A stretch of 23,924 bases of DNA from Nitrospirota bacterium (lineage in GTDB: Bacteria > Nitrospirota > Thermodesulfovibrionia > Thermodesulfovibrionales > JdFR-88), in NCBI GenBank assembly GCA_021812785.1, contig JAKAMR010000033.1, positions 1 through 23,924 on the forward strand. Direction: 5' to 3'. The first letter of the stretch is position 1; each line of letters starts with the position of its first letter. A program made the position numbers and the translations under genes. The notes under the pieces are model-generated. The model made no database searches. It saw only the letters and a list, made by a program, of their open reading frames with translations, and was not told where the DNA came from. This document shows positions 15,092 to 23,539 of this stretch, piece by piece.

Positions 15092-18000
15092 TTACCCCGG
15101 CTCCTCCGCCTTTGCAAGGAGTTCGCTCAAATCATAGTTCACGCTGGTGACACCAAAATCTGGTTCGATTTTAAATGGACGACGGATATATTTCGGAATG
15201 CTCTTGTCCCCATCCACTTCGACAATCGCAAGGATAAAATCATCAGGTTTATTCAGGGCAGTCAATATTTCATTCTTTGTCACAGTAACCGTTTTCGCCC
15301 CTGTGACTCTGCCTTTAACCTCTATAAACCGCAGACATCCTTTGTCTGGCACCCTGGATTCAATATCATATCCGCATTTTTCGGAGCTCACATCTCGAGG
15401 TTCATAACCGAGCTGCTCCTCGAGGTCCATGATCGCATCCATCGCTATTTTTTCGATCCGCGCCGTCTCACGTGCAAAAGTATCAGGCTCGGATGCGGTC
15501 TCGCCCTTCAACCTATTAAGCAATCCAACCGGTACAATGAGAGCCCCTCCAATGACAACAGGGGGTAGAGGGGAAAGCCTGCGTTCCTGTTCAAGCTCAT
15601 CCAGCCTTTTCCGGAGGCGGACTTCGAGTTCGTCCGCCCTCTGACGGGCTTTGGCTGAATTGATACGGGCATTTACCTTCCCAGCCTGCTCTTGCGCCTT
15701 CAGTTCATTTGCGCGATAATCCCAATAATTGATTTCTTTGGTTAGCCTATCCTTCACGGCCGCAATCGTCTTAAGAACAAGCTCTTCTTTATTCCTTTTT
15801 ACTTCCTCAAAATGCCGAGGCACAAGCTGAGAGGCTGCAAAGGAAAGGACTTTTGGCTCAAGGTCTGTGGATATCCAGTCCTGAGCAACCAGGGCCTCAA
15901 CCTGCTTATGCTCCTCATCGGTGAGGGGCCGATAATTAAGGTATGGAGCATAGCCGGCCATGCGAGTACCAGCATTTTTATCTATTTCGACAAAATGCAT
16001 CTGCCGGGAAACTATCCTCCGGTTTCCAGACCGGTCAGTTCTGGCATCCTGTATTCCATGTTCAAGATAAAAAAGCGCCCGAATATCATCACCCTGATCG
16101 ACGGGATCGACAAGAACAGCGCCTCGTTTCAGGAGATCACGATATCGCTCCAATATAAGATCGATAATGGAATCCAGCAGTGGATGGCCTGGACAGATGA
16201 ATTCCGCCAGCGGTTTCCCCGGTATGCTAATAAGGTCCTTTTCAAAAGTGATCCGCTCATAACGGGGCATGACAGGTTCTCTTCTTCCGATTAATCGATC
16301 CCTGCTACGGATAATAGAAGGGACATGTGTGATTTCATATCGCCTTGCCTCGCGCTCGCGGATATTTCCACCCAAGAGCTTAAATGCCTCATTAAAAAAA
16401 GTCTCTATAAAATGTGGCTGCAAACGCCTGGCATCGGCCCGCTCCATATCCTCGCGGATTTGGCGGATACGGGAAGAGTCCATGGAATCATAAGCAAGGG
16501 CCCGCTCTCTAACGAGTTGGCGCAAATGCTCGTGGTCCATGGCAGTGTCGACAACTTTATTAATTCTCGCCCGGACATCCGGTCTATCTCCATAACGGAT
16601 TGCCTCGATAAGGAGACTTTTAAGCGGGCGGTTTTCAAAAGTGACTTTGCCTAAGACATCAAAGACTTGCCCGCCTAAAGCTGCGCGTTCTTCTTCAATT
16701 TTTTCTAATAACCTTTTGAAGACCTCTCCCTCTCGAGTTTCGTCTGCAACTAAGTTCCAGAGATGACATACCTCAGTCTGACCAATCCTGTGGATACGCC
16801 CGAATCTTTGTTCCAGCCGATTGGGGTTCCAAGGGAGGTCATAGTTAACCATCAGGTGTGCTCGTTGTAAATTGATACCTTCACCCGCTGCATCTGTGGC
16901 AACTAGTATCTGGACATCTTTATCCTGTGTAAATGCTTCCTGGGCTTTTTTACGGTCTTCACGTCCCATATTGCCCTGAATGGTGACGACCGAATCGTGC
17001 CGTCCTAAAAGAGCCCTGATACGCTCAGCAAGATAATTGAGCGTGTCTCGGTGCTCCGTAAAAATTATAAGCTTACGGCGGTGCCCTCTCGCATCAAACA
17101 TCTCGGAATCACTCTGCAAAAGCTCTGAAAGTTCTTCCCATTTGGCATCGGTCCCGAGTTTTTTGACCTGAAATGCCATGGCCTCAAGGCTTTTTAGAAT
17201 TGTAATCTCTGTTTCGAGTTCAGAAATCGTGCGGGCCGCGGTTGCCTGATCAACGACTGTTTCTTCCGTATTCTCAATCTCTTCATTTGGAGCATCTTCA
17301 ATGTCCTCAAGATCATCCGCCGAAAGCACAGAGAATTCGGCAATTCGCGCTTCCGCGCCTCGTTTTAATAATTTCTCTTCTTTAAGGCGGGCTTCAAGGC
17401 GTTCGCGGCGCCTCCGGAGAGATTGGTAGATAGCCTCTGGAGAAGAGGCAAGCCTTCGCTGAAGGATTGTTAATGCAAACCCTACAGTACCTCTCCTGCC
17501 TTCACTTTCGAGAGTATCCGCTCTGTTGAACTCCTGTCGGACATAGTCGGTTACTTTACTGTACAGGTGGGCTTCAGGATCGGATAATTTATATTTTTTG
17601 GTGGACGCAATGCGTTCGGGAAAAAGCGGCGTGCCATCAAATTTTAAGAGTTGCTCTTTCACAAGGCGACGCATCATATCAGAAGTTTCGGAAACATGTA
17701 CGCCGTCACGGAATTTGCCCTCGAAGCGGTCACCATCTAAAAGGGCCATGAACAACTGGAAATCTTCTTCCTTTCCATTGTGAGGCGTGGCCGTCATAAG
17801 AAGGAAATGGCGCGTAATTCTTGAAAGGAGCTGGCCTAATCTGTAACGCTTCGTGTACTTTACCTCCCCACCAAAATAGGTAGCTGACATTTTATGTGCT
17901 TCGTCACAGATTACGAGGTCCCAGTCTGTCTGCTCAAGTTTGGCCTGAATGTCTTCATCCCTGCTCAGCTTATCGAGGCGGCAGATTGCAAGAGGGTTCT

Positions 18001-18592
18001 CCAGGAACCAGTTCCCAGTGCGTGCTGACTCGATCTTGTCATTCGTCATGATCTCAAAGGGAAGACCAAAACGGCCATACAGTTCATCCTGCCATTGTTC
18101 AACCAGGTTGCCTGGGCAAACAATAAGGCATTTGTGGAGGTCACCACGAATAAAAAGTTCTTTAATAAGCAGTCCTGCCATTATCGTCTTACCAGCACCT
18201 GGGTCGTCCGCGAGAAGGAACCGCAAAGGTTGCCTGGAAAGCATTTCGCCGTAAACAGCCGTGATTTGATGAGGCAAAGGCTCAACCAAAGACGTGTGGA
18301 CCGCAAGTAAGGGATCGAAAAGATAGGCAAGGCGGATCCTGTACGCCTCGGATACGAGCCTTAAAAGGCCTCCATCGCCATCAAAGCTCCATGGCCGTCC
18401 GACTGAAACGATCTCAATAGTGGGCTCCCGGTCCCGATAGAGCAGTTCCTGCCCAAGGCGACCAGAGGCATCCTTATAGACAAGTTCTATTACTGCGGAA
18501 CCATGCCATGTAACATCTACGACCGTAACAAGAGAATCCGGCAATATCCCCTTTACGGAGGCTCCGCGAGTCAGATCCTCAAGCTTGGCCAT
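15092..18592 (-). CDS. SNF2-type helicase with C-terminal DUF3883 domain, 1166 aa
   Basis: The ATG at 18592 follows AGAGG. Motifs: Walker A DPGAGKT (130-136), DEAH box (230-233), TATPH (267-271), and in the second RecA lobe the ATDAAGEGINLQ and RFGRIHRIGQ motifs typical of SNF2 helicases. An acidic coiled insert lies around 390-450. A charged coiled coil (about 960-1030) leads to a DUF3883 domain near the C-terminus, with GYDIES and FIEVKGR, which has PD-(D/E)XK-like features. It resembles the SNF2 (DrmD-like) helicases of class 1 DISARM and related cassettes. It is first in the operon, with a promoter candidate 61 bases upstream. It probably translocates on foreign DNA. Confidence 0.9.
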   Translation of the reverse strand: MAKLEDLTRGASVKGILPDSLVTVVDVTWHGSAVIELVYKDASGRLGQELLYRDREPTIEIVSVGRPWSFDGDGGLLRLVSEAYRIRLAYLFDPLLAVHTSLVEPLPHQITAVYGEMLSRQPLRFLLADDPGAGKTIMAGLLIKELFIRGDLHKCLIVCPGNLVEQWQDELYGRFGLPFEIMTNDKIESARTGNWFLENPLAICRLDKLSRDEDIQAKLEQTDWDLVICDEAHKMSATYFGGEVKYTKRYRLGQLLSRITRHFLLMTATPHNGKEEDFQLFMALLDGDRFEGKFRDGVHVSETSDMMRRLVKEQLLKFDGTPLFPERIASTKKYKLSDPEAHLYSKVTDYVRQEFNRADTLESEGRRGTVGFALTILQRRLASSPEAIYQSLRRRRERLEARLKEEKLLKRGAEARIAEFSVLSADDLEDIEDAPNEEIENTEETVVDQATAARTISELETEITILKSLEAMAFQVKKLGTDAKWEELSELLQSDSEMFDARGHRRKLIIFTEHRDTLNYLAERIRALLGRHDSVVTIQGNMGREDRKKAQEAFTQDKDVQILVATDAAGEGINLQRAHLMVNYDLPWNPNRLEQRFGRIHRIGQTEVCHLWNLVADETREGEVFKRLLEKIEEERAALGGQVFDVLGKVTFENRPLKSLLIEAIRYGDRPDVRARINKVVDTAMDHEHLRQLVRERALAYDSMDSSRIRQIREDMERADARRLQPHFIETFFNEAFKLLGGNIREREARRYEITHVPSIIRSRDRLIGRREPVMPRYERITFEKDLISIPGKPLAEFICPGHPLLDSIIDLILERYRDLLKRGAVLVDPVDQGDDIRALFYLEHGIQDARTDRSGNRRIVSRQMHFVEIDKNAGTRMAGYAPYLNYRPLTDEEHKQVEALVAQDWISTDLEPKVLSFAASQLVPRHFEEVKRNKEELVLKTIAAVKDRLTKEINYWDYRANELKAQEQAGKVNARINSAKARQRADELEVRLRKRLDELEQERRLSPLPPVVIGGALIVPVGLLNRLKGETASEPDTFARETARIEKIAMDAIMDLEEQLGYEPRDVSSEKCGYDIESRVPDKGCLRFIEVKGRVTGAKTVTVTKNEILTALNKPDDFILAIVEVDGDKSIPKYIRRPFKIEPDFGVTSVNYDLSELLAKAEEPG

Positions 18593-18613
18593 TTCATAAC
18601 CTCTTGAAAATTA

Positions 18614-18629
18614 AATGTTTTTAAACATT
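18614..18629. promoter_or_regulatory. 16-bp palindrome in the helicase 5' region
   Basis: AATGTTT-TT-AAACATT is a perfect palindrome 22 bases upstream of the helicase start and downstream of the predicted promoter. It could be an operator for a dimeric repressor or a weak mRNA hairpin. No regulator gene is seen within the operon. Confidence 0.45.
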
Positions 18630-18652
18630 GCAAAAACTCTTTCGCAGGATAA

Positions 18653-18682
18653 ATTATTAACTATCTTAATATAGAATGTAAA
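18653..18682 (-). promoter_or_regulatory. sigma70-like promoter of the defence operon
   Basis: On the - strand TTTACA (18677-18682) and AATAAT (18653-18658) are separated by 18 bases, each matching consensus at five of six positions. The predicted transcript would start near 18646, about 54 bases before the helicase ATG, and include the palindrome at 18614-18629. Confidence 0.5.
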
Positions 18683-19285
18683 TAGTTCTTAAGGAATCCC
18701 ATTTTTAAAGGCGGAATGGTACATCAGGGGAAAAAAGCCTTTTCCTCTGGTTTACGTGTAAACCAATTTTTCACCGGGCCTTTGAGGCCAAGTTCCGGGC
18801 CATTTAAACTCCATGCGTAGGCGACAATGACGGCTGTGCCCACGAACACCACGACTATATGATATTCAAATCTTCGAAGAACGTTCCCTCTTTCCGCTAT
18901 GCCATACAAGGGCGGACCCGTTTCTCAACCTCAGGTCCGGTTGTACGCTGTGCGATGCGGAGATCGTAGTCCGCTTGCGGGCCCATTCAGACCTCCGGAG
19001 AAGTGCCGAAGTACCGGCCAAGCCGGAGCGCGCCGTATCGGCGGTTATTACGCGTTTGCCGTTGAAATAGTGCTGATGCGACTGGGCGGCACCGCGATCT
19101 CGCGGCGAGACCGTTGATACTGATCCCATAGGCTTCATAAATTCCTCACGAAGAACTCAGGGTGAATCGGCTCAAGAAGTTTCGTTTTGAAGTCATCACA
19201 CCTCTCCCTTTTTTGTGCTACTCGCCACAAACCCTTTCTTTTCTGCTATTTTTTCCACCAAAAACTCAAGTCCTCATGAGACAGA
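18683..19285. other. about 600-bp stretch without a convincing gene
   Basis: Several short - strand frames are open. One, ending at 18724, contains a membrane-helix-like segment (HIVVVFVGTAVIVAYAW) but lacks a good start. Another, 18866-19138, has TGAGG before its ATG but an unnatural composition. A third, a 29-residue frame, starts after GGAGG near 18990. GGTTTAC-GT-GTAAACC (18749-18764) followed by AATTTTT is a possible + strand terminator. At 19135-19258 (-) two adjacent frames look protein-like but are joined only by a frameshift at an A6 run (19209-19214). The stretch reads like an eroded boundary between the defence cargo and HigBA. Confidence 0.35.
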
Positions 19286-19314
19286 TTGACATTTGTAACC
19301 TCTACGGTTACAAT
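19286..19314 (+). promoter_or_regulatory. near-consensus sigma70 promoter of higBA
   Basis: TTGACA (19286-19291), a 17-base spacer and TACAAT (19309-19314) form a nearly perfect promoter. The expected start near 19321 coincides with the GTG codon of the toxin at 19320. Confidence 0.8.
19293..19313. promoter_or_regulatory. palindromic operator overlapping the higBA promoter
   Basis: TTGTAACC-TCTAC-GGTTACAA is a perfect 8-bp inverted repeat filling the spacer and covering most of the -10 box. A HigA dimer bound here would block polymerase, as expected for toxin-antitoxin autoregulation. Confidence 0.75.
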
Positions 19315-19319
19315 AACCA

Positions 19320-19598
19320 GTGATCAGGTCCTTCGCGCACAAGGGATTGGAGAAGTTTTACCGGACCGGCAATATCTCGGGGATTAAGGCTGTCCATGCC
19401 AAAAAACTGAGGCTGATTCTCACTCTCTTTGATGCGGCAACGGACGCGAAGGGGATGGATGCTCCCGGCCTGGGGCTGCACAGGTTGAAAGGGGACAAAA
19501 AGGACATCTGGGCGGTAACGGTGCAAGCCAACTGGCGGATCACATTCCGATTTGACGCCGGAAACGCAGAGGTTGTCAATTATGAGGATTACCATTAG
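19320..19598 (+). CDS. higB: HigB-type toxin (RelE superfamily), 92 aa
   Basis: The sequence matches HigB-like killer proteins throughout: MIRSFAHKGLEKFYRTGN, HAKKLRLILTLFDAATDAKG, PGLGLHRLKGDKKDIWAV, NWRITFRFDAGNAEVVNYEDYH. The length (92 aa) is typical. These are ribosome-dependent mRNA interferases, and conserved basic residues and the C-terminal YEDYH are present. The start is GTG at 19320, which fits the family N-terminus. It has no Shine-Dalgarno sequence, and the promoter predicts transcription from about this base, so the message may be leaderless. The antitoxin gene follows after 11 bases. Toxin first, antitoxin second is the usual hig order. Confidence 0.92.
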   Translation: MIRSFAHKGLEKFYRTGNISGIKAVHAKKLRLILTLFDAATDAKGMDAPGLGLHRLKGDKKDIWAVTVQANWRITFRFDAGNAEVVNYEDYH

Positions 19599-19609
19599 GA
19601 GGATAAATT

Positions 19610-19915
19610 ATGGCGATGCATAATCCGGCCCACCCGGGCGAGGTTTTAAAGGAACTGTGGCTTGAACCCATGGGGATGACGGTCACCGATGCCGCCAAAC
19701 GCCTTGGAGTCGCTCGGAAGACCGTTTCCAAAATAATCAACGGACGCGGGGCCATTGCGCCTGAAATGGCTCTGAGGCTTGAAATTGTCTTTGGCTCGAC
19801 TGCGGAGACCTGGCTGAACATGCAGGCTGCATATGATTTATGGCAGATGAAGGACCTCCGCAAATCCCTCAAAGGGGTGCTCCGTCATGCTGGAATGGCT
19901 TCACATGCAGGGTAA
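19610..19915 (+). CDS. higA: HigA-type antitoxin (XRE helix-turn-helix), 101 aa
   Basis: The ATG at 19610 follows AGGAGG. The protein begins with the family's [19 protein letters not shown], then a helix-turn-helix, [20 protein letters not shown] (about 25-44), and a HigA-type C-terminus, [20 protein letters not shown]. It neutralises the toxin and should bind the palindrome at 19293-19313. The strong ribosome site here against none on the toxin would favour antitoxin excess. It belongs to the VapI/HigA antitoxin group. It probably stabilises the element. Confidence 0.92.
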   Translation: MAMHNPAHPGEVLKELWLEPMGMTVTDAAKRLGVARKTVSKIINGRGAIAPEMALRLEIVFGSTAETWLNMQAAYDLWQMKDLRKSLKGVLRHAGMASHAG

Positions 19916-20021
19916 TAAGCAGTGCCAGCGCCACTGAAAGTTCGAGTCCTTTAAAAGCTGTTTCTTTTTGTGCGTTTTATCACATTTTATGCATTTTCCC
20001 TGGCCTTTTCCCAAAAACATC

Positions 20022-20051
20022 TTGACATCGTATATCGGCTAATGGTATTGA
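20022..20051 (+). promoter_or_regulatory. possible promoter of the 62-aa membrane-protein gene
   Basis: A perfect TTGACA (20022-20027) is followed after 18 bases by TATTGA (20046-20051), a moderate -10. It lies 28 bases before the ATG at 20079. Confidence 0.5.
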
Positions 20052-20078
20052 AGAAACAGAAGGAAAAGGACAAGAAAA

Positions 20079-20267
20079 ATGACAACAACGCTCATAATAA
20101 TCGGGATATTCGCGGGTTTCTTTTTCCTGGTCGTCAGGCCGCTTCAGAAGAGGTCTGGGAAATATGATGTGGAACTGCCGGAAGAAGAATTTGGGGCTGG
20201 ATCTCTTGATCCTATAACTGATCCCGGCCTCTCTGATATTCCTGGTAATATTTTCAACGACGATTAA
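20079..20267 (+). CDS. 62-aa single-pass membrane protein
   Basis: The ATG at 20079 has AAGGA ten bases upstream. Residues 3-20 (TTLIIIGIFAGFFFLVVR) form one membrane helix. A basic patch (PLQKRSGKYD) and an acidic, proline/glycine-rich tail ending FNDD follow. The expected topology is N-terminus outside and the acidic tail in the cytoplasm, but the charge pattern is not decisive. It converges on the TraG-N gene with only four bases between the stops and no clear terminator. No family is recognised. A small accessory protein of the element is possible. Confidence 0.6.
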   Translation: MTTTLIIIGIFAGFFFLVVRPLQKRSGKYDVELPEEEFGAGSLDPITDPGLSDIPGNIFNDD

Positions 20268-20271
20268 TCCA

Positions 20272-23200
20272 CTATTCTCCTTGTGATTCAATCTTTCCTC
20301 TCTCATTGTCTGTAATAATTGAATTTGCCGGTATTTTCACTGAATCCATCTTATCCTTAGCGTTTTTTAAAGCCGCTCCCACGGAACTCACTCCGAATTT
20401 GTCAGAGCTATTTGCTTCAACATTCTTTTGGAAGGCTATCGTATAGTCTTGCAGCCTTTCGGAAAGCAAGGCGTCTGTCTGCTGTCGTGTGAGTCCTTTT
20501 CCCTTTGCAGCGCCAAGCGCATTGCGTACCACAGTTTCATACTGTTGCGCTATCAACTTGGTCCTCCACTCATCAATCCTTTGTCCTCCCACAGTGCCTT
20601 TGGCGCCCATATTAGCTTTAAATATCAGTCCTCCCCCAGCGCCAATAGAAAGCTGGGCTTCGCCTTTTGTGTAATCCATAGATACACCAGACCTTGACGC
20701 GAATTGCTCGGCAGCTTTTGCAAGAGGCGCTGCCATCGCCGCAATTTCCGCGTCTCGCGCAGCGCCGCTGAGATACGGATTAGTCACCTGGTGGACGAGG
20801 GAGTGGTCCCCTTTCAGGGCCATCTGGAAGGCAGTGTCATCAAAGACGGTGCCATGGCTTATGACGGTCTTGTCGACGTCCTTGTTCTCTATATCCGTCC
20901 CTGTTTGCACAAAAGTGCCGGATTTTTCCTGGAGACCCTTGTTGACCGTGGTGAGGGCGTTGTAGGCGTTCGTGTAGCCGGTCTTGCCGATCGAGTAGTC
21001 GTCAAGGAGTGCCTTGCCTCCGGACTCCGCGCTCATCGAGACTATGTTTCCGGCGGAGTCGGTGTTCATCGTAATCGCTGCTCCTTCCCCTCTTTCGGCC
21101 GCGGCCAGAAGCGCCCTTCCTGCGTAGGTCGTGCCAGGTTTGTCCAGTTCCTTGGCGAAGGTCTTCAGCCGGGCGGCGTCGAGGTTCATCCTGGAGGTGG
21201 CCATTAAGGTCTTGCCGCCCGCAGACATCGTAATGGTGTCTATGCCGTTTACCTTTGAGTCGGCAAAGGATATCCCGGCCCCGTGGTGGGCCTCCAGAAA
21301 TTGCATTGGGGTCATTCCTTGGGCCTTTGCAGCCGCATCCAGCATTCGGAACTTGGCGTACTCGTTTTCCATCTCCCTTTCAGTCTTGAAGGCCAGCCCT
21401 TCAGGCCCTATCTTCTCCAGGCCCGCCGCGGAGCCCGTGGTCCCTGCCCCGGCCAACCGCCCCATGGTTGCAAAATACCCGGTGGCCGCCCGGTCGAAAG
21501 ACTTTGCCCCCGTGAGCCTGCCATAGGTGTTTATGGCGCCCACGGTGGACTCCAGTTTCCCCTCCGCCAGATCCCGCTCCAGACCCATGACCGATTTGCC
21601 CTGGCTTTTGGCCACCTGCGCAAGCGCCTGCTCGTCGGCCACCTGTTTGCCCACTCCAACGGCCCCGGCGGAAATCAACGTGGGGACCGCATTTGCGCCC
21701 AGGGCGTCCAGGTTCTGAAGCGGCTTTAGCGCCCCGGGGCGGCCAGCGGCCCAGTTCTCCGCCCGCGCGTCCTTAAGCTGTCCCGGCGCGCCGGAGTATT
21801 CCCCGCCGAACTGGTCCTTAAACCGGCCATAAAGCTCCCCTGTGCCCCGCTCCGCGGCTCCCTGAGCTTCGCCAGACAGCATGGAGTTTCCGGGCCCTCC
21901 GAGCGCTGCGCCCTCCGACAGGCCTTTCAGGCTGCGGTTCCTGTAGGAATCGAATATCTGCCGCATCTCCATGTTCGACCCGCCGATGGACTCCTGAAGG
22001 CCAAAACCCTTGGCCTCACCCTCTATCCTGCCGCCTTTTGCCTGCGGGTCCATCTCCATCCGTCCGGCTGTAGAGCCCCCGGCCGCGGCGCCGGCCGTAA
22101 GTCCGCCGGCCAGATGGGCCAGGGCGGAGCCGCCGAACCTCACCAGCATGCCCGTGATGACCGTGGCCAGCATAAGGCCAAACCATCTCATGTTACCGAA
22201 GGCCGCGAGCGTCTTCATGCCAAAGGTGGGGAAATAGCTGATGGATTTTACGCCCAGGCCAAACTGTTGGAGTTGCTGGGCGGCGTGCCTGGCGTAATCC
22301 ACGCCAAAGCTGTGTATTATCGCGTCTATCACCCCCCAGGCGGTAAGCCAGATGAAAATACCCGCTATGAGGGAGATCACCTTGCCAAAGAGCGGGGTCG
22401 GAAGAAACATTATGAGAAAAGGCAGTATAGCTATGGCCAGAGTGGTCATCGCGGCCATGATGACAGGTATCCAGGTGTTGCCGGCGAGGCCCGCGGAGAG
22501 CCAGTCGCTTCCGGTCTGCCTTGCGGCCAGGGTTTGAATGGCCTGGTCCGGAGAGGCGTTGTTGAACGTCTCCTCAATCGCCTGTGTGAAGGCGCTCTGC
22601 ATGGCCAGGTTCTGGAGAGGGTAATTGGCGCCCCATAGCCACTCGCTCGTGCTCGCCGTGAGATCTTTGCATTTTTGAAGCTCGGCCGGGATGGTGGGGT
22701 CGTATCCGGACTGGGCGCAGATGTTGTTTATGTCGTTAGTCCATGTCGAGGAGGAGCTGACCGCGCCATTTATCGCGGTCCATGCGTCCTGGCAGGTCAT
22801 CGCGTCCCCCACCGAGTTTGAGATATAGGAGACCGTGTAGATCGCCGGGCTTGCGGCCTTGGCGTAGTCCGTCCGGAAATCCGTGCTGCTTGCAAGCTCC
22901 GAGGGCGTAAGAGTCGTCCCCGGGCGCGTAAGTTCAAATAGGAGACAGTCCTTTGTGTACTGCTGGATCGAGCCCTCAAGCTCCGGAGGTATCTGCAATG
23001 ATTCCTGCCCTGTCTGAAGCAGTATGTTAAACCCCTCACCTCCGGCGTTTTGCTGATAAAGCTCCACCGGGTCCGAAGAGGTGTCTATGATGTCTATAAG
23101 GCCGTTTTGTATCTCGTTCAGGGACCCTGCCATGGCCGCGATCCCCAGTGGTATGCCGCTTACCTGGACCGGGCCCTCGTTCATTACCGGGTCGTAGATC

Positions 23201-23529
23201 ATGAGGCTGTCCTTGGGCACCACGAGCCCCAGGTAAAGAATTATCCCTATGCCCACCGGCACCGCCCAGGACATGGGGCCGCCTACGTTGGCGCCACCCA
23301 GCAGTTTCAGATAAAGGACCACGATCGCGCAAAAAATTCCAAGCACGACGATCGGGAAGAACAGGGAATTGTAGTTGCTGTCGCTGAAGATGAGCGCCAC
23401 GCGCTGCCAGGCTGGCAGCACGGAATCGAAGCCCCCGTAGGTGTAGTATTCCCAGGCCGCATGCGCAGGCGTGGGAAGAAACAGCAATGCGGACGCCAAG
23501 GCAAGCCCTATGCCAAGCAGTCTTTTCAA
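20272..23529 (-). CDS. traG: TraG-N-type conjugal transfer mating-pair stabilisation protein, 1085 aa
   Basis: The TTG at 23529 has AGGAGA upstream. Residues 1-24 are a signal peptide (cleavage after AHA). The TraG N-terminal region follows: WEYYTYGGFDSVLPAWQRVA near 26-45, membrane helices at about 56-77, 88-104, 350-376, 384-410 and 450-475, and a cysteine-containing periplasmic part between (about 105-345). The C-terminal 600 residues are soluble, Gly/Ala-rich and repetitive in places. In F-like and related elements this protein acts in mating-pair stabilisation and, for some, entry exclusion. The family match is by the N-terminal pattern and topology. It is transcribed opposite the left operon and co-oriented with the gene upstream. 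Confidence 0.85.
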   Translation of the reverse strand: MKRLLGIGLALASALLFLPTPAHAAWEYYTYGGFDSVLPAWQRVALIFSDSNYNSLFFPIVVLGIFCAIVVLYLKLLGGANVGGPMSWAVPVGIGIILYLGLVVPKDSLMIYDPVMNEGPVQVSGIPLGIAAMAGSLNEIQNGLIDIIDTSSDPVELYQQNAGGEGFNILLQTGQESLQIPPELEGSIQQYTKDCLLFELTRPGTTLTPSELASSTDFRTDYAKAASPAIYTVSYISNSVGDAMTCQDAWTAINGAVSSSSTWTNDINNICAQSGYDPTIPAELQKCKDLTASTSEWLWGANYPLQNLAMQSAFTQAIEETFNNASPDQAIQTLAARQTGSDWLSAGLAGNTWIPVIMAAMTTLAIAILPFLIMFLPTPLFGKVISLIAGIFIWLTAWGVIDAIIHSFGVDYARHAAQQLQQFGLGVKSISYFPTFGMKTLAAFGNMRWFGLMLATVITGMLVRFGGSALAHLAGGLTAGAAAGGSTAGRMEMDPQAKGGRIEGEAKGFGLQESIGGSNMEMRQIFDSYRNRSLKGLSEGAALGGPGNSMLSGEAQGAAERGTGELYGRFKDQFGGEYSGAPGQLKDARAENWAAGRPGALKPLQNLDALGANAVPTLISAGAVGVGKQVADEQALAQVAKSQGKSVMGLERDLAEGKLESTVGAINTYGRLTGAKSFDRAATGYFATMGRLAGAGTTGSAAGLEKIGPEGLAFKTEREMENEYAKFRMLDAAAKAQGMTPMQFLEAHHGAGISFADSKVNGIDTITMSAGGKTLMATSRMNLDAARLKTFAKELDKPGTTYAGRALLAAAERGEGAAITMNTDSAGNIVSMSAESGGKALLDDYSIGKTGYTNAYNALTTVNKGLQEKSGTFVQTGTDIENKDVDKTVISHGTVFDDTAFQMALKGDHSLVHQVTNPYLSGAARDAEIAAMAAPLAKAAEQFASRSGVSMDYTKGEAQLSIGAGGGLIFKANMGAKGTVGGQRIDEWRTKLIAQQYETVVRNALGAAKGKGLTRQQTDALLSERLQDYTIAFQKNVEANSSDKFGVSSVGAALKNAKDKMDSVKIPANSIITDNERGKIESQGE

Positions 23530-23539
23530 ATCTTATCTC

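Noticed and set aside
18749..18764. GGTTTAC/GTAAACC hairpin with AATTTTT as a firm terminator
   Set aside because: The stem is AT-rich, the T-run is short, and no plus-strand gene ends just upstream; kept only as a possibility in the region note.
18866..19138. 90-codon minus-strand ORF with TGAGG before its ATG
   Set aside because: The composition is Ser/Arg/Thr-rich without a fold-like pattern, and competing short frames overlap it; not supported as a gene.
19935..19965. GTTCGAGTCC-like string resembling a tRNA T-arm (a possible attachment-site remnant)
   Set aside because: The flanking bases form at most a 4-bp stem, and no acceptor, D-arm or anticodon arm can be laid out around it.
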